Source of the DNA: Pseudomonas sp. EpS/L25
GTDB lineage: Bacteria; Pseudomonadota; Gammaproteobacteria; Pseudomonadales; Pseudomonadaceae
Direction of reading: 5' to 3'
Length of the DNA: 64,000 nucleotides
NCBI RefSeq assembly: GCF_001512295.1
Contig: NZ_LNUP01000002.1
Span: 1,242,263 to 1,306,262 of the forward strand
Both the position numbers and the translations under genes were made by a program. Position 1 is the first letter of the stretch. Each line of letters starts with the position of its first letter. The notes beneath the pieces were generated by a model, which did not search any database, was not told the origin of the DNA, and saw only the letters and a program-made list of their open reading frames with translations. This document shows positions 43,209-51,033 of the stretch, piece by piece.

Positions 43209-43237
43209 TTGCCAGGTCGGGGACCCGTCCGTAGAAT
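43209..43237 (+). promoter_or_regulatory. Promoter of the tRNA-Val/tRNA-Asp operon
   Basis: TTGCCA (43209-43214) and TAGAAT (43232-43237), spaced 17 bp, are followed by a GC-rich GCGCCCC discriminator typical of stable RNA promoters under stringent control. Confidence 0.75.
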
Positions 43238-43259
43238 GCGCCCCACTTCGAGAGCAAAC

Positions 43260-43335
43260 GGGTGATTAGCTCAGCTGGGAGAGCATCTGCCTTACAAGCA
43301 GAGGGTCGGCGGTTCGATCCCGTCATCACCCACCA
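43260..43335 (+). tRNA. tRNA-Val (TAC)
   Basis: A 76-nt tRNA with encoded CCA. The acceptor stem is GGGTGAT/ATCACCC. The anticodon stem is TCTGC/GCAGA with TAC at 43293-43295. The T arm includes GGTTCGATCC. Confidence 0.97.
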
Positions 43336-43348
43336 CTCGAGGTAATGC

Positions 43349-43425
43349 GCAGCGGTAGTTCAGTCGGTTAGAATACCGGCCTGTCACGCCGGGGGTCGCG
43401 GGTTCGAGTCCCGTCCGCTGCGCCA
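43349..43425 (+). tRNA. tRNA-Asp (GTC)
   Basis: A 77-nt tRNA with encoded CCA, 13 bp after tRNA-Val. The acceptor stem is GCAGCGG/CCGCTGC. The anticodon stem is CCGGC/GCCGG with GTC at 43383-43385. Confidence 0.97.
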
Positions 43426-43465
43426 TTCAAAGGTTGTCTGGTTCTGAACGCCAGCAACCATCGAA

Positions 43466-43494
43466 GAGCGGCCCTAGTGGCCGCCTTTTCGTTT
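43466..43494 (+). terminator. Terminator after tRNA-Asp
   Basis: GCGGCC-CTAGT-GGCCGC followed by CTTTTCGTTT. Confidence 0.85.
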
Positions 43495-43661
43495 GGGCGC
43501 GATTTTCTGGTCGGGCTTTCTTGAGGTTTACCCTCCTTTATATAGATTGCTTGGGGCGAGGGGTTTGCATCTCGGCCTGATCGCCTACGCGTGGAAAACG
43601 CTACGCGTTGATCGTGGTCGTGGCGGTCCGCCGATGCGGACGCTCCCATGATAGAGCTCTG

Positions 43662-43725
43662 ATCGCGGCCAAGGGCCGCTCCTACAGGCACGGATACCTC
43701 TGTAGGAGCGGCCCATGGCCGCGAT
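43662..43725. repeat. Inverted pair of REP sequences
   Basis: Two copies of the Pseudomonas-type REP motif GTAGGAGCGGCC..GGCCGCGAT face each other (43662-43687 reversed, 43700-43725 forward) with 12 bp between. They lie in the 324-bp gap between tRNA-Asp and ydiJ, 25 bp after the ydiJ stop. A degenerate REP-like GC-rich stretch precedes them at about 43615-43650. No gene is seen in this gap. Confidence 0.85.
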
Positions 43726-43749
43726 AGCCTGGCAGAACGCGAGGTGGGT

Positions 43750-46700
43750 TCAGCCCCTTACCGCCTCCAGCACCGCTTCCAGCGGATGGCGCAGGCGGCG
43801 GTCGTCGATGCGCTTGACCTGGCTGCGGCAGGAATAGCCGGTGGCCAGGGCTTCGCCCTGTTCCGCTGGAGCCGCCACGGCGCGGGCCCAGGATAGATCG
43901 TAGATGGTCTTGGAGGTCGCCAGGTTGCGTGCCTCGTGGCCGTAGGTGCCGGACATGCCGCAGCACCCGGTGCATTCCGGCTTGAGCCCCAGCCCCAGGC
44001 GTTCGAACACCTGCTGCCACTGGCCGACGCTGGCCGGGGCGTTGGTCTTCTCGGTGCAGTGGCCGAGCAGGCGATAGACCTTGTCGCCGACCACCTGCTG
44101 CTCCTTCGGCAACACCTGCAGTAGCCACTCCTGGGGCAGCAGGACCTCGGGCATCCGGGCGATACCGGGGACCTTGGGGTATTCCTGGCGATAGACCAGG
44201 GTCATGGCCGGATCGAGACCGACCAGCTTGACACCGAAGCCGGCCAGGCTGGCGAGCTGGGCGGCATTGCGCCGCGCCGTACGCTCGAAGGCGCCGAGGA
44301 AACCCTGCACCTGCAGTGGCTTGCCGTTGGCGCGATAGGGCGCCAGGAACACCCGCTGGCCGAGCCGTGCGGCCAGTTCGAGGAAGGCGGCGGTGAGCGG
44401 CGTCTCGAAGTAGCGGGTGAAGGCGTCCTGCACCAGCACGATGGTCTTGGCGCGCTCTGCGTCGCTCAGGGCCAGCAGCCGCTCCGGAGTGGCGATCTGG
44501 ACCTGCCACTGCTGCATGACCGGTACCAGGTCGAAACGGCTGAGCAGGGGGCTGTCGACCATGCCGATGCGTTCGGCGAACAGCCGCTGGATCGGCGTCG
44601 CACCCATCACGGCGTTGTAGAGACCCGGGGCGCGGGCGAACAGCGGCAGGCTGAATTCGAGGGAGCCGATCAGGTAGTCGCGCAGCGGGCGCAGGTAGCG
44701 ACGATGATAGAGCTCGAGAAAGCGCGAACGGAATTCCGGCACGTTGACCTTGATCGGGCACTGGCCCGCGCAGGACTTGCACGCCAGGCAGCCGGCCATG
44801 GCGTCATAGACCTCGTGGGAGAAGTCCGCCTCGGCCTGGCGGCCATTGCGCCAGCGCTGGGGCAGGGCCTTGAGCCAGTTCAGCGCACCGCGCGGAGCCG
44901 GAGCCAGGACGTCGATGCCGGCCTGGCCCTGGAGGCGCAACCATTCGCGGATCAGGGCGGCGCGGCCCTTGGGTGAATGGATGCGTTGGCGGGTGGCCTT
45001 CCAGGACGGGCACATGGCGTCGTCGGGATCGTAGTTGTAGCAGGCACCGTTGCCGTTGCAGTGCATGGCGGTGCCGTAGCTCTGCCAGACGCGCTCGTCG
45101 AGGGTGCGGTCCAGTTCGCCTCTCAGGGGCACGCCGTCGATCTTCAGCAGCTCGGCGCCGCTGGCGAGCGGGGTGGCGATCTTGCCCGGATTGAGCTGGT
45201 TGTGTGGATCGAAGGCGCCCTTGAGTGCCTGCAGGGCAGGGTAGAGGTCGCCGAAGAAGGCCGGGGCGTATTCCGAGCGCACGCCCTTGCCGTGTTCGCC
45301 CCACAGCAGGCCGCCGTATTTCTGCGTCAGCGCGGCCACCTGGTCGGAGATCGGCCGCACCAGCGCCGCCTGGCGCGGGTCCTTGAGATCCAGCGCCGGA
45401 CGTACGTGCAGCACCCCGGCGTCGACGTGGCCGAACATGCCGTATTGCAGGTTGTGGCCGTCGAGCAGGGCGCGGAATTCGGCGATGAAGTCGGCCAGGC
45501 GCTCGGGCGGTACCGCGGTGTCCTCGACGAAGGGCTGCGGACGGATCTCGCCCTGGACGTTGCCCAGCAGGCCCACCGCGCGCTTGCGCATGGTGTAGAC
45601 GCGGGTCACGGCGCTGCGACCCACGGCCAGGGTGTGGCCGAGCCGCTCGACGGTGGCGTCCTGGCGCAGATGGTCGAGGAAGCCCTGGACGCGGGCATCC
45701 ACGACCTCGGGATCGTCGCCACTGAATTCCACCAGGTTGATGCCCAGGGTGGGACGCTCGACGTCCTCTGGGAAATACTCCGCCACGCTGTGCCAGACGA
45801 TGTCCTGCATGGCCAGCAGCAGGACCTTGGAATCCACCGTCTCGATGGACAGCGGCTTGAGTTCGATCAGGGCGCGGGCGTCGCGCAGGGCGTCCATGAA
45901 GCTGGCGTAGCGGACGTTGACCAGCACCGAATACTTGGGAATCGGCAGGACATTGAGCTTGGCCTCGGCGATGAACGCCAGGGAGCCCTCGGCGCCGCAG
46001 AGCACGCTGTTGAGATTGAAGTGGCCGTCGGGCTCGATCAGGTGCGCCAGGTCATAGCCGGTGAGGCAGCGATTGAGCTTGGGAAAGCGTGCCTCGATCA
46101 GTTCGGCCTGGTTTACGGCGATGTCCCGCGCGCAGCGGTAGACGGCCCCGGTGCGGTCTTGGCGGGCGCAGAGGGCGTCCAGCTCGGTGCCGTCCACCGG
46201 ACGACTTTCCAGGCGCTCGCCACCGATCAGGTAGGCGTCCAGTTCCAGCACGTGGTTGCGGGTCTTGCCGTAGGTCACGCTGCCCTGGCCGCTGGCGTCG
46301 GTGTTGATCATCCCGCCGATGGTGGCGCGGTTGGAGGTGGACAACTCCGGGGCGAAGAACAGCCCATGGGGCCGGAGCGCGGCGTTGAGCTGGTCCTTGA
46401 CCACCCCGGCCTGCACCCGCACCCAGCCCTCAGCGGCATTGATCTCGAGGATCTTGTTCAGGTGGCGGGAGAGGTCGACCACGATGCCGTGGGTGAGCGA
46501 CTGGCCATTGGTGCCGGTGCCGCCGCCGCGCGGGGTGAGGACCACACCCTGGAAGCGCGACTCGCCCATCAGTTGGGCCAGGCGCTGGACGTCGGCGCTG
46601 TCCTTGGGAAAGACCGCGGCCTGCGGCAGGCGCTGGTAGATGGAGTTGTCGGTGGCCATGACCGTGCGGCTGGCATGGTCCGGTGCGATCTCACCCTGGA

Positions 46701-46785
46701 AGCCGCTGGCGGCGAGGGCGCTGAGGAAGTCGGTGTAGGCGGCGGCGAGGGGCGCCGGGGCCGGCAGGCGGGCGATCATGTTCAT
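43750..46785 (-). CDS. ydiJ: FAD and iron-sulfur D-2-hydroxyglutarate dehydrogenase (YdiJ family)
   Basis: A 1011-residue multidomain oxidoreductase. An N-terminal FAD-binding PCMH domain has RGGGTGTNGQSL and GGMINTDASGQGS, followed by a GlcD-type C-terminal FAD-oxidase domain (about 430-560). A 4Fe-4S cluster motif CLACKSCAGQCP has Cys666, 669, 672 and 676, and a CCG heterodisulfide-reductase-like end has CTGCCGMSGTYGHE. E. coli YdiJ oxidises D-2-hydroxyglutarate. The start at 46785 (MNMIARL) gives family length; 36 upstream in-frame codons are not conserved. Confidence 0.9.
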   Translation of the reverse strand: MNMIARLPAPAPLAAAYTDFLSALAASGFQGEIAPDHASRTVMATDNSIYQRLPQAAVFPKDSADVQRLAQLMGESRFQGVVLTPRGGGTGTNGQSLTHGIVVDLSRHLNKILEINAAEGWVRVQAGVVKDQLNAALRPHGLFFAPELSTSNRATIGGMINTDASGQGSVTYGKTRNHVLELDAYLIGGERLESRPVDGTELDALCARQDRTGAVYRCARDIAVNQAELIEARFPKLNRCLTGYDLAHLIEPDGHFNLNSVLCGAEGSLAFIAEAKLNVLPIPKYSVLVNVRYASFMDALRDARALIELKPLSIETVDSKVLLLAMQDIVWHSVAEYFPEDVERPTLGINLVEFSGDDPEVVDARVQGFLDHLRQDATVERLGHTLAVGRSAVTRVYTMRKRAVGLLGNVQGEIRPQPFVEDTAVPPERLADFIAEFRALLDGHNLQYGMFGHVDAGVLHVRPALDLKDPRQAALVRPISDQVAALTQKYGGLLWGEHGKGVRSEYAPAFFGDLYPALQALKGAFDPHNQLNPGKIATPLASGAELLKIDGVPLRGELDRTLDERVWQSYGTAMHCNGNGACYNYDPDDAMCPSWKATRQRIHSPKGRAALIREWLRLQGQAGIDVLAPAPRGALNWLKALPQRWRNGRQAEADFSHEVYDAMAGCLACKSCAGQCPIKVNVPEFRSRFLELYHRRYLRPLRDYLIGSLEFSLPLFARAPGLYNAVMGATPIQRLFAERIGMVDSPLLSRFDLVPVMQQWQVQIATPERLLALSDAERAKTIVLVQDAFTRYFETPLTAAFLELAARLGQRVFLAPYRANGKPLQVQGFLGAFERTARRNAAQLASLAGFGVKLVGLDPAMTLVYRQEYPKVPGIARMPEVLLPQEWLLQVLPKEQQVVGDKVYRLLGHCTEKTNAPASVGQWQQVFERLGLGLKPECTGCCGMSGTYGHEARNLATSKTIYDLSWARAVAAPAEQGEALATGYSCRSQVKRIDDRRLRHPLEAVLEAVRG

Positions 46786-46930
46786 CAGGCGGGCTCTCTG
46801 GCGGCGGACGGCCGTCTCCTTCAGCGAACGAAGGAATGGCGTCGACCTTTTCTGGCTATAGTAGGCATTCTCACCACAGCGCGCCGGGGCCACAACCGAA
46901 GATTCCGTCGCCTATGCCGGAAGATCCTGA

Positions 46931-47836
46931 ATGAATCACCGTCGCCTGACACCCTCCATGTCGCTGCTGCTGGCCTTCGAGGCGGCGGCGCGCCACGAGA
47001 GCTATACCCGGGCGGCCGAGGAGCTGTCCCTGACCCAGAGCGCCGTGGGTCGCCAGGTGCAGGCGCTGGAACAGTTGCTGGGGCTGACGCTGTTCCGCCG
47101 CGAGGGCCGGCAGATCGTGCTGACCGATGTGGGGCGCGCCTACAGCCGCGAACTGGGCCTGGCCCTGGGACAGATTCGCAGTGCCACCCTGCAGGCCATG
47201 GCCTTCGCCTCTGGCCAGGGCACCCTGCGCCTGGCGGTGCTGCCGACCTTCGGCTCCAAGTGGCTGTTGCCGCGCCTGGGCGATTTCTACGCCGCCCACC
47301 CCGGCATGCTGGTGCACCTGCATTCGCGCATCCAGGCGGTGGACTTCGCCGCCAGCGAGATCGACGCCGCCATCAGCGTCGGCAGCGGTGAGTGGCCGGG
47401 GCTTTGTGCCCATCCCTTGCAAGCCGAGCAGCTCGTCGTCATCGCCAGCCCGGCCACCCTGGCGGAATTACCGGACGCTACGCCCGCCACCCTGGCCGGG
47501 CAACTGCTGTTGGGCGTGGCCAACAATCCCCAGGCCTGGGGCGAATGGTTCCGGCACCACGAGCTACCGCACCGGGCCATGCGCCCGGGGCCGAGTTTCG
47601 AGCTGACCTCGCACCTGATCCAGGCGGTGCGCGCCGGCATCGGCATCGGCCTGGTGCCGCGGGTGCTGGTGGAAGAGGAACTGGCCCAAGGCGAGTTGCT
47701 GGCCTGCGGTCCGGTGCTGGTCAGCCGACGCAGCTATTACCTGGTCTATCCGCCGCGCAACGAAGGGCTGCCGTCGCTGCAGGCCTTTCGTCAGTGGCTG
47801 CTGGCCGAGATCAACGAAGGAGAGGGACAGCCATGA
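46931..47836 (+). CDS. LysR-family regulator (GcvA-like)
   Basis: A 301-residue LysR protein. The N-terminal winged helix reads RRLTPSMSLLLAFEAAARHESYTRAAEELSLTQSAVGRQ, a GcvA-type sequence, followed by a periplasmic-binding-like effector domain (about residues 95-295). It is divergent from ydiJ across 145 bp, so ydiJ is a likely target. Its stop overlaps the start of vanR (ATGA), coupling the two regulators. Confidence 0.9.
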   Translation: MNHRRLTPSMSLLLAFEAAARHESYTRAAEELSLTQSAVGRQVQALEQLLGLTLFRREGRQIVLTDVGRAYSRELGLALGQIRSATLQAMAFASGQGTLRLAVLPTFGSKWLLPRLGDFYAAHPGMLVHLHSRIQAVDFAASEIDAAISVGSGEWPGLCAHPLQAEQLVVIASPATLAELPDATPATLAGQLLLGVANNPQAWGEWFRHHELPHRAMRPGPSFELTSHLIQAVRAGIGIGLVPRVLVEEELAQGELLACGPVLVSRRSYYLVYPPRNEGLPSLQAFRQWLLAEINEGEGQP

Positions 47837-48540
47837 GCAAGCCGGGACAGCGGGTACTGGCCGCGCTGCGGCAGATGATTCTCTCCGGCGAACTGGCGGC
47901 GGGTGAGCGACTGGCGGAGATCCCCACCGCCGAACGCTTCGCCGTGTCGCGCATGCCGGTGCGCCTGGCCTTGCGCACCCTGGCCCAAGAGGGATTGCTG
48001 GAAAGTAGTGGCGCCCGTGGCTATCAGGTGCGGGCGCTAACGAGCGCGGATCTGGAAGGCGCGGTAGAGGTGCGCGGCGTGCTGGAAGGCCTGGCCGCGC
48101 GCCAGGCCGCCGAACGAGGCCTGGACGCCGTGACGCGCGCTACGCTGGAAGACTGCCTGCGCCGGGGTGATCGGCTGTTCGCCAAGGGGTGCGTGCTGCT
48201 GGAGGACCTGGAGGAATACCACGAGCTCAATCGGGCCTTTCACCAGGCCATCGTCGCGGCCAGCGGCAATCCGGCCATCGCCCTGGCCCTGGGGCGTCAT
48301 GAGCATCTGCCTTTCGCCTCGGTGAGCGCCCTGGCGGTGGATGCCGGAAATCTCGACCGTGAATACCGCCGCTTCAACTTCGCCCATCTGCAGCACCATG
48401 CGGTGTTCGACGCCCTGGTGCGCGGCCAGGGCGCGTGCGCCGAGGGCATCATGCGCGAGCACGCCCAGGCGACCCTGGGGTATGCACGGTGGTTTGGTGG
48501 GGAAGAGGGTGAGACGGGGGCGCTGAAGGTGCTGGTGTAG
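47833..48540 (+). CDS. vanR: GntR-family (FCD) regulator, probable vanillate repressor
   Basis: A 235-residue GntR/FadR-type protein. The winged helix-turn-helix covers about residues 5-70 (LRQMILSGELAAGERLAEIPTAERFAVSRMPVRLALRTL), and the FCD ligand domain about 80-215 has His/Asp/Glu residues suited to metal and acid binding. Its place beside vanBA and the perfect VanR-type operator at the vanA promoter support the VanR call. It is translationally coupled to the LysR gene. Confidence 0.85.
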   Translation: MSKPGQRVLAALRQMILSGELAAGERLAEIPTAERFAVSRMPVRLALRTLAQEGLLESSGARGYQVRALTSADLEGAVEVRGVLEGLAARQAAERGLDAVTRATLEDCLRRGDRLFAKGCVLLEDLEEYHELNRAFHQAIVAASGNPAIALALGRHEHLPFASVSALAVDAGNLDREYRRFNFAHLQHHAVFDALVRGQGACAEGIMREHAQATLGYARWFGGEEGETGALKVLV

Positions 48541-48544
48541 AGCG

Positions 48545-48580
48545 GACCCTCACCCCGGCCCTCTCCCAAGGGGAGAGGGG
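48545..48580. repeat. Short palindromic repeat (CCCTCTCCC/GGGAGAGGG)
   Basis: CCCTCACCCC followed by CCCTCTCCC-AAG-GGGAGAGGG forms a 9-bp hairpin just after the vanR stop. A degenerate relative (CCCTCACCCC then CCCTCTCCC-TGA-GGGA) lies at 55666-55692 after fcs. This is a common genome-wide palindrome that may act as a terminator. Confidence 0.6.
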
Positions 48581-48585
48581 GAGTA

Positions 48586-48740
48586 AGAACCTGTTCACGA
48601 TCTGCTGCGCGTCGGCCAAACGGCGTTGAAAATGCCTTCGGAATGCTCATTTACCACTTGTAACTGCGCTTCCTCAGCTATTTTCGTGGGGCCGCCTAGG
48701 CCTTGTTTGGCTCTAGCTCGCGAGATCGTGAACAGGTTCT
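48586..48740 (+). repeat. Dispersed structured repeat, copy 6 (short)
   Basis: The shortest copy (155 bp), family orientation. It has perfect 18-bp complementary ends, AGAACCTGTTCACGATCT (48586-48603) and AGATCGTGAACAGGTTCT (48723-48740). The middle is deleted relative to copies 1 and 5, and the internal stem is only partial. It lies 45 bp after vanR and 17 bp from the vanB stop. Confidence 0.88.
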
Positions 48741-48757
48741 AGGGTGGGCTCGGTTTG

Positions 48758-49711
48758 TCAGAGATCCAGCACCAACCGCTCGCCCTTGGCGCGGGAGCAG
48801 CAGGGGGTGAAGCGGTCATTGGCGGCGTGCTCGGCTGCGGAGAGAAAGAGGTCGCGGTGCTCGGGTTCGCCGGCCAGCACCGGGGTCAGGCAGGTGCCGC
48901 AGAGGCCCTGGCCACAGGAGACCGGCAGGACGACACCCAGGTCAGCCAGAACCTCGACCACGCTGCGTTCGGCCGGTACCTGCACGCGGCGACCGCTGCG
49001 CGCCAGTTCCACCTCGAAGGGTCTTTGCTCGCCCTGAACGGCGGGATCGGCGGCGAAGTACTCCCGATGGATCTGCCCGGGTTGCCAGCCCTGGGCCTGG
49101 GCGGCGTCCACCACCGCGGCCATGAAACCGGCCGGCCCGCAGACATAGAGGTGGTCGTCCGGTGCCGCCGGACCGAGCAGGTGCTGGAAGTTGGGGCGTA
49201 GCGCCGGATCGTGCTGGTCGAAGTGCACCTTGACCCGATCGGCATAGGGCCGCGCCTTGAGCCAGGGGATGAAGGCCGCATGCTCGCGGTCCCGCACCAG
49301 GTAGCGCAGCTGGAAGTGAGCGCCTAGCCGATGGAGCTGTTCGGCCATGGCCAGGATCGGCGTGATGCCGATGCCGCCGGCCAGCAGTTGGGTGCGGCGC
49401 GCAGTGGGGACCAGGGCGAAGAGATTACGCGGCTCGCTCGCCTGGAGGTGGTCACCCACCTGCAGCCGATGCATGGCCTGGGAGCCGCCGCGGGAGTCGG
49501 CGACGAGCAGCACGGCGATGCGGTAGTGGGTCGGTGCGGGCTCGGGCGCGCTGCAGAGCGAGTAGTGGCGCACCAGGCCGTCGCCCAGGGTGATCTCCAG
49601 ATGGGCCCCGGCGGCGAAGCCGGGTAGGGGGCCGCCGTCGGCCCGGGCCAGGTCGAAGGCCAGGACGGTGGGGGCCTCGCGCTGCACGGCGGTGACGATC
49701 AGATCGAGCAT
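48758..49711 (-). CDS. vanB: Vanillate O-demethylase reductase subunit
   Basis: A 317-residue flavin/iron-sulfur reductase. It has an FAD/FMN-binding barrel (RHYSLCSAP near residue 48), an NAD-binding domain (GGIGITPILAMAE near residue 113) and a C-terminal plant-type 2Fe-2S ferredoxin (CGQGLCGTCLTP and a later Cys in TPCCS). It passes electrons from NAD(P)H to VanA. AGGAG precedes the ATG at 49711, and longer frames upstream read out of phase through vanA. The gene follows vanA by 10 bp. Confidence 0.95.
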   Translation of the reverse strand: MLDLIVTAVQREAPTVLAFDLARADGGPLPGFAAGAHLEITLGDGLVRHYSLCSAPEPAPTHYRIAVLLVADSRGGSQAMHRLQVGDHLQASEPRNLFALVPTARRTQLLAGGIGITPILAMAEQLHRLGAHFQLRYLVRDREHAAFIPWLKARPYADRVKVHFDQHDPALRPNFQHLLGPAAPDDHLYVCGPAGFMAAVVDAAQAQGWQPGQIHREYFAADPAVQGEQRPFEVELARSGRRVQVPAERSVVEVLADLGVVLPVSCGQGLCGTCLTPVLAGEPEHRDLFLSAAEHAANDRFTPCCSRAKGERLVLDL

Positions 49712-49721
49712 GAGGAGTCTC

Positions 49722-50780
49722 CTAGGCGATCTGCCGGACCGGGATGCCGGTGGCGGCCTGTTCGGCGGCCAGCAGGCGGTCGATGATCTGCCGCGACTGC
49801 ACGCCGCCGGCATCGATGTTGAGCTTGAGCAGGCCGCGCTCGGGATAGCGCAGCAGGTTCTGCTGCTGGCGTTCGAGCATTTCCAGGTCTTCGCTGAAGA
49901 TCCTGCCCTGGCCCTCGCGGATGCTGGCGGTGAGTTCGGCGTCCTCCGGCTTGAAGTTGCGCGCCATGCCCCAGAAGTACCAGATGGAGGTCTCGGTTTC
50001 GGGGGTGATGAAGTCCACCACCACGCTGGCGGCCTTGACCGCGGCCGGAGCGTGGTAGCCACCATGACCGGCATGGGCCACGCCCACCTCGATCATCACG
50101 TGGCTGGGCGGGGTGAAGCGGCAGATCTGCCAGCGATCCACCGGAACGTCGTCGGCCAGGCCGTTGCCGCGCAGGGCCATGCGCCAGAAGGGCGGGGCGG
50201 AGATGTTTTCCATGTGCCGGCTGGTGATGACCTCGTCGCCTTCGACGCGGGTGGCCGGCGGCGCCTCGTCGATCTCCTTCTGGCCGATGCTGGAAGCGTG
50301 GACATAGGTCTCGTGGGTGAGATCCATGAGGTTGTCGATCATCAGCCGGTAGTCGCACTGGATGTGATAGAGGCCACCGCCATAGGCCCAGTCGGGGCTC
50401 TCGGCCCATTCCAGGTGGGGGATCAGCGCGGGCTCGGCCTTGGCCTGGTCGCCCGGCCAGACCCAGACGAAGCCGTAGCGTTCGACGACGGCATAGGGGC
50501 GCACCGCGGGAAAGACCCCGACCCGCTGGCCCGGCATGCCGAGGGTCTTGCCGCCGCAGCCCATCTCCAGGCCGTGGTAGCCGCAAACCAGGGTGCCGTC
50601 GCGGACGAAGCCCAGGGACAGCGGCGCGCCACGGTGCGGGCAGAAGTCTTCCAGGGCCACCACCTGGCCGTTGGCATCACGACAGAAGACCAGGGGTTCG
50701 CCGCAGATCTGGCGACCCAGGGGTTTGTCCTGCACTTCGTCGGGGGTACAGGCGACGTACCAGGCGTTCTTCGGGTACAT
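49722..50780 (-). CDS. vanA: Vanillate O-demethylase oxygenase subunit
   Basis: A 352-residue Rieske non-heme iron oxygenase. It demethylates vanillate to protocatechuate and formaldehyde. The Rieske ligands are Cys47, His49 (CPHRG), Cys66 and His69 (CGYHG). The mononuclear iron site is in DNLMDLTHETYVH near residue 155. AAGAGG lies upstream of the start inside an A-rich motif, with the VanR operator just before it. Confidence 0.96.
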   Translation of the reverse strand: MYPKNAWYVACTPDEVQDKPLGRQICGEPLVFCRDANGQVVALEDFCPHRGAPLSLGFVRDGTLVCGYHGLEMGCGGKTLGMPGQRVGVFPAVRPYAVVERYGFVWVWPGDQAKAEPALIPHLEWAESPDWAYGGGLYHIQCDYRLMIDNLMDLTHETYVHASSIGQKEIDEAPPATRVEGDEVITSRHMENISAPPFWRMALRGNGLADDVPVDRWQICRFTPPSHVMIEVGVAHAGHGGYHAPAAVKAASVVVDFITPETETSIWYFWGMARNFKPEDAELTASIREGQGRIFSEDLEMLERQQQNLLRYPERGLLKLNIDAGGVQSRQIIDRLLAAEQAATGIPVRQIA

Positions 50781-50788
50781 GAGCGGGA

Positions 50789-50803
50789 CCTCTTGTTGTT
50801 GTT
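50789..50803 (-). promoter_or_regulatory. A-rich Crc/Hfq-type motif at the vanA ribosome-binding site
   Basis: On the minus strand AACAACAACAAGAGG overlaps the Shine-Dalgarno of vanA and starts 9 bases from its ATG. It matches AANAANAA. The same sequence block precedes ech and vdh. Confidence 0.65.
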
Positions 50804-50804
50804 C

Positions 50805-50816
50805 ATTGGATCCAAT
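50805..50816. promoter_or_regulatory. VanR operator
   Basis: ATTGGATCCAAT is a perfect 12-bp palindrome identical to the VanR operator known from Caulobacter vanillate control. It directly follows the predicted -10 of vanA, so bound repressor would cover the transcription start. Confidence 0.82.
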
Positions 50817-50844
50817 AGTTATGAGGCTTAACCTTTCCTGTCAA
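50816..50844 (-). promoter_or_regulatory. Predicted vanA promoter
   Basis: On the minus strand TTGACA (50839-50844) is followed after 17 bp by TAACTA (50816-50821), a consensus -35 with a weak -10. The VanR palindrome begins at the -10 edge. Confidence 0.55.
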
Positions 50845-50901
50845 TGTGATTCTGTGGCAAAGGCGTCTATCAGGACGAATGGCGTCGCTATCTCCTCTGC
50901 T

Positions 50902-50913
50902 ATTGGATCCTGT
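50902..50913. promoter_or_regulatory. Second, imperfect VanR half-site
   Basis: ATTGGATCCTGT keeps the left half and centre of the operator but loses the right end. It lies 85 bp from the perfect site and could let VanR bind two sites, or could be a relic. Confidence 0.45.
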
Positions 50914-50963
50914 CTGCCGGATCATCCCCATCGCTCATCGCTATCGTTCAAGCTCGGCAAAAT

Positions 50964-50980
50964 AGTTAATTGACATAACT
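50964..50980 (+). promoter_or_regulatory. Predicted ech promoter -35 within an inverted repeat
   Basis: AGTTA-ATTGACA-TAACT: the 5-bp arms flank and overlap a consensus TTGACA (50970-50975). A possible -10, TAGCTT, follows at 50993-50998. A dimeric repressor of the MarR type that controls ferulate genes in relatives would fit such a site, but no such regulator gene is in the window. Confidence 0.5.
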
Positions 50981-51013
50981 AAATGCTCGGCGTAGCTTCT
51001 ATTCCATACCCCA

Positions 51014-51025
51014 AACAACAAGAGG
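51014..51025 (+). promoter_or_regulatory. A-rich Crc/Hfq-type motif at the ech ribosome-binding site
   Basis: AACAACAAGAGG overlaps the Shine-Dalgarno, eight bases before the ech ATG. Confidence 0.65.
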
Positions 51026-51033
51026 CACACGCC

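Noticed and set aside
43426-43749. Possible small gene after tRNA-Asp
   Set aside because: The sequence is explained by a terminator and an inverted REP pair; no frame has a ribosome-binding site or sensible composition.
44977-47391. 804-codon plus-strand frame opposite ydiJ
   Set aside because: It is a shadow frame of the YdiJ coding sequence that runs out of frame into the LysR gene.
49712-50074. Possible longer VanB start
   Set aside because: It would read through vanA out of frame; the ATG at 49711 has AGGAG and gives the family length.
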